This document shows positions 5,924 to 6,745 of a stretch of 6,745 bases of DNA, one piece after another. The DNA comes from Clostridia bacterium (GTDB lineage Bacteria; Bacillota; Clostridia; CAKSNL01; HGM11501). The stretch is from contig JAFPCL010000185.1 of assembly GCA_017390225.1 (NCBI GenBank), positions 1 to 6,745 on the forward strand, in the 5' to 3' direction. The position numbers and the translations under genes were made by a program. The notes beneath the pieces are model-generated. The model did no database searches, was not told the DNA's origin, and saw only the letters and a program-made list of their open reading frames with translations. Position 1 is the first letter of the stretch; each line of letters begins with the position of its first letter.

Positions 5924-6745
5924 ATGCGAATCGATTTAGGTCTTATTTTAGGCATTGCTTTGGAGTTTATCTTCTTTATGTACTATGCCGACTCGATGTT
6001 TTATCGGAAAAAGTCGGCGCTTGTGTGCTACGGCGTTGTGTTTTTGTGTTATTTTATTCACTTTTGGGGATGTACCCTCGGAAATATTTCTTTGAATATT
6101 ACGATTTTTGCGATTATCAATATCCTTGGCTTTTGGTTTTGTTATCACACAAAATGGCAACAAGCGGTCCTGCATGGCTGTCTGCTGGTCGTGCTGTGCT
6201 TGGCAGGGGAATGGATGGTGATATTTTATCCGCCCATAGGAATTGTACTTGAAAGTGGGAATTATATAACGCCGGAGCAATCCATGATTTTGACCTTTGT
6301 GGGAAAAACCGTGTATCTGGTCGGGATTTTGCTCGTCAGATATCTATGGAATCGAAACAAAAATGCCGACGTTGTGCCGCAAAAATGGATTGTTTTAATC
6401 TCATGCACGAGTGTTGCTGTTTTTGTACTGTTATTTCAATTGCAGGTACACTCTGTTTTTTTGGGGATAATCTGCGTGCTGATTATTGCCATCGATATCT
6501 TTGTTTTAATGATGAATAAAGAAGTGACGGCCAAAAGCTTGGAAAAAGACGAGAAAGCAAAAGTTCAAATGGAAGAAGCCTTTCTTCGGGAGGAATACGA
6601 GCTTTTGCAAGATAAGTACGAGAAAATTTCCATTTTGCATCACGATTTCAAAGCACATATGCAAACCCTTGCGCGCCTCATCGATGCGGACAATAAAGAA
6701 GCCCTTGCCTATATGGAAGCCATCTGCGAAAAGGAAGAAGAAGCC
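5924..6745 (+). CDS. AgrC/HPK10-like sensor histidine kinase (3' partial)
   Basis: The frame from ATG 5924 is open to the right edge (274 codons, no stop), so the protein is truncated by the window. It starts 1 nt after the regulator's stop, implying translational coupling. Residues 1-197 are polytopic, with six or seven hydrophobic helices (about 4-22, 32-49, 57-74, 81-102, 119-141, 155-173, 178-197), as in peptide-sensing AgrC-type kinases. A charged coiled-coil-like linker (about 200-236) leads to the dimerisation helix with HHDFKAHM; His240, before DFK, is the likely phosphorylated histidine, matching the RHDFKNH motif of the family apart from Ala in place of Asn. The ATP-binding HATPase domain must lie to the right. 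It should phosphorylate Asp57 of the adjacent LytTR regulator. The signal is unknown, and no precursor-peptide or AgrB-like processing gene is visible here. Confidence 0.88.
   Translation, partial: MRIDLGLILGIALEFIFFMYYADSMFYRKKSALVCYGVVFLCYFIHFWGCTLGNISLNITIFAIINILGFWFCYHTKWQQAVLHGCLLVVLCLAGEWMVIFYPPIGIVLESGNYITPEQSMILTFVGKTVYLVGILLVRYLWNRNKNADVVPQKWIVLISCTSVAVFVLLFQLQVHSVFLGIICVLIIAIDIFVLMMNKEVTAKSLEKDEKAKVQMEEAFLREEYELLQDKYEKISILHHDFKAHMQTLARLIDADNKEALAYMEAICEKEEEA

Noticed and set aside
5215..5955. Long open frame on the minus strand (246 codons) opposite the response regulator
   Set aside because: It is antisense to a gene with intact receiver and LytTR motifs, has no recognisable domain and no convincing ribosome binding site; it is a shadow of the coding bias.

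Overview
The window looks like a chromosomal segment of an anaerobic, low-to-mid GC Firmicute, most likely a gut-type clostridium (Oscillospirales/Lachnospirales-like). The grounds are strong AGGAGG-type ribosome binding sites, frequent GTG/TTG starts, a DUF3791/DUF3990 small-gene cassette of the kind I associate with clostridia, a paaK-ACT gene pair, and a LytTR response regulator followed by an AgrC-like kinase. Every supported gene lies on the + strand. No rRNA, tRNA, CRISPR array or intact mobile element is visible.

Layout: (1) 2-1399 is the 3' part of a GldG-family ABC-transporter auxiliary protein, open at the left edge. It overlaps by 4 nt the next gene (1396-2721), a membrane-anchored DUF4340 protein. 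Together they are the extracytoplasmic end of a GldFAG-like ABC-2 export operon whose ATPase and permease should lie to the left. (2) Only 17 nt later comes a full-length phenylacetate-CoA ligase-type AMP-forming aryl-CoA ligase (2739-4046), then a tandem-ACT-domain protein (4068-4493). (3) At 4497-5040 three tiny genes are chained by 4-nt overlaps: a DUF3791 protein, a 38-residue miniature of a DUF3990 protein, and a second small helical protein. A good rho-independent terminator (5047-5076) ends the block. There is no terminator or gap over 21 nt from 2 to 5040, so all of this could be one transcript.

(4) The 168-nt gap at 5041-5208 holds the terminator, a 12-bp direct repeat with a 20-bp period (an IS21-like end remnant or a regulator site), and an extended -10 promoter. 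(5) This promoter drives a two-component operon: a LytTR response regulator (5209-5922, TTG start) and, 1 nt downstream, an AgrC/HPK10-like polytopic histidine kinase (5924-6745) that runs off the right edge before its ATPase domain.

The most interesting spot is 4715-4831. Its N-terminus resembles the start of a DUF3990 protein and the rest resembles the extreme C-terminus of that family, joined at an EKPN motif that I recall in both places. That suggests an in-frame internal deletion by short-repeat recombination, removing the domain core of the presumed effector but keeping translational coupling to both flanking partners. All family assignments are from memory of motifs; no search was run.
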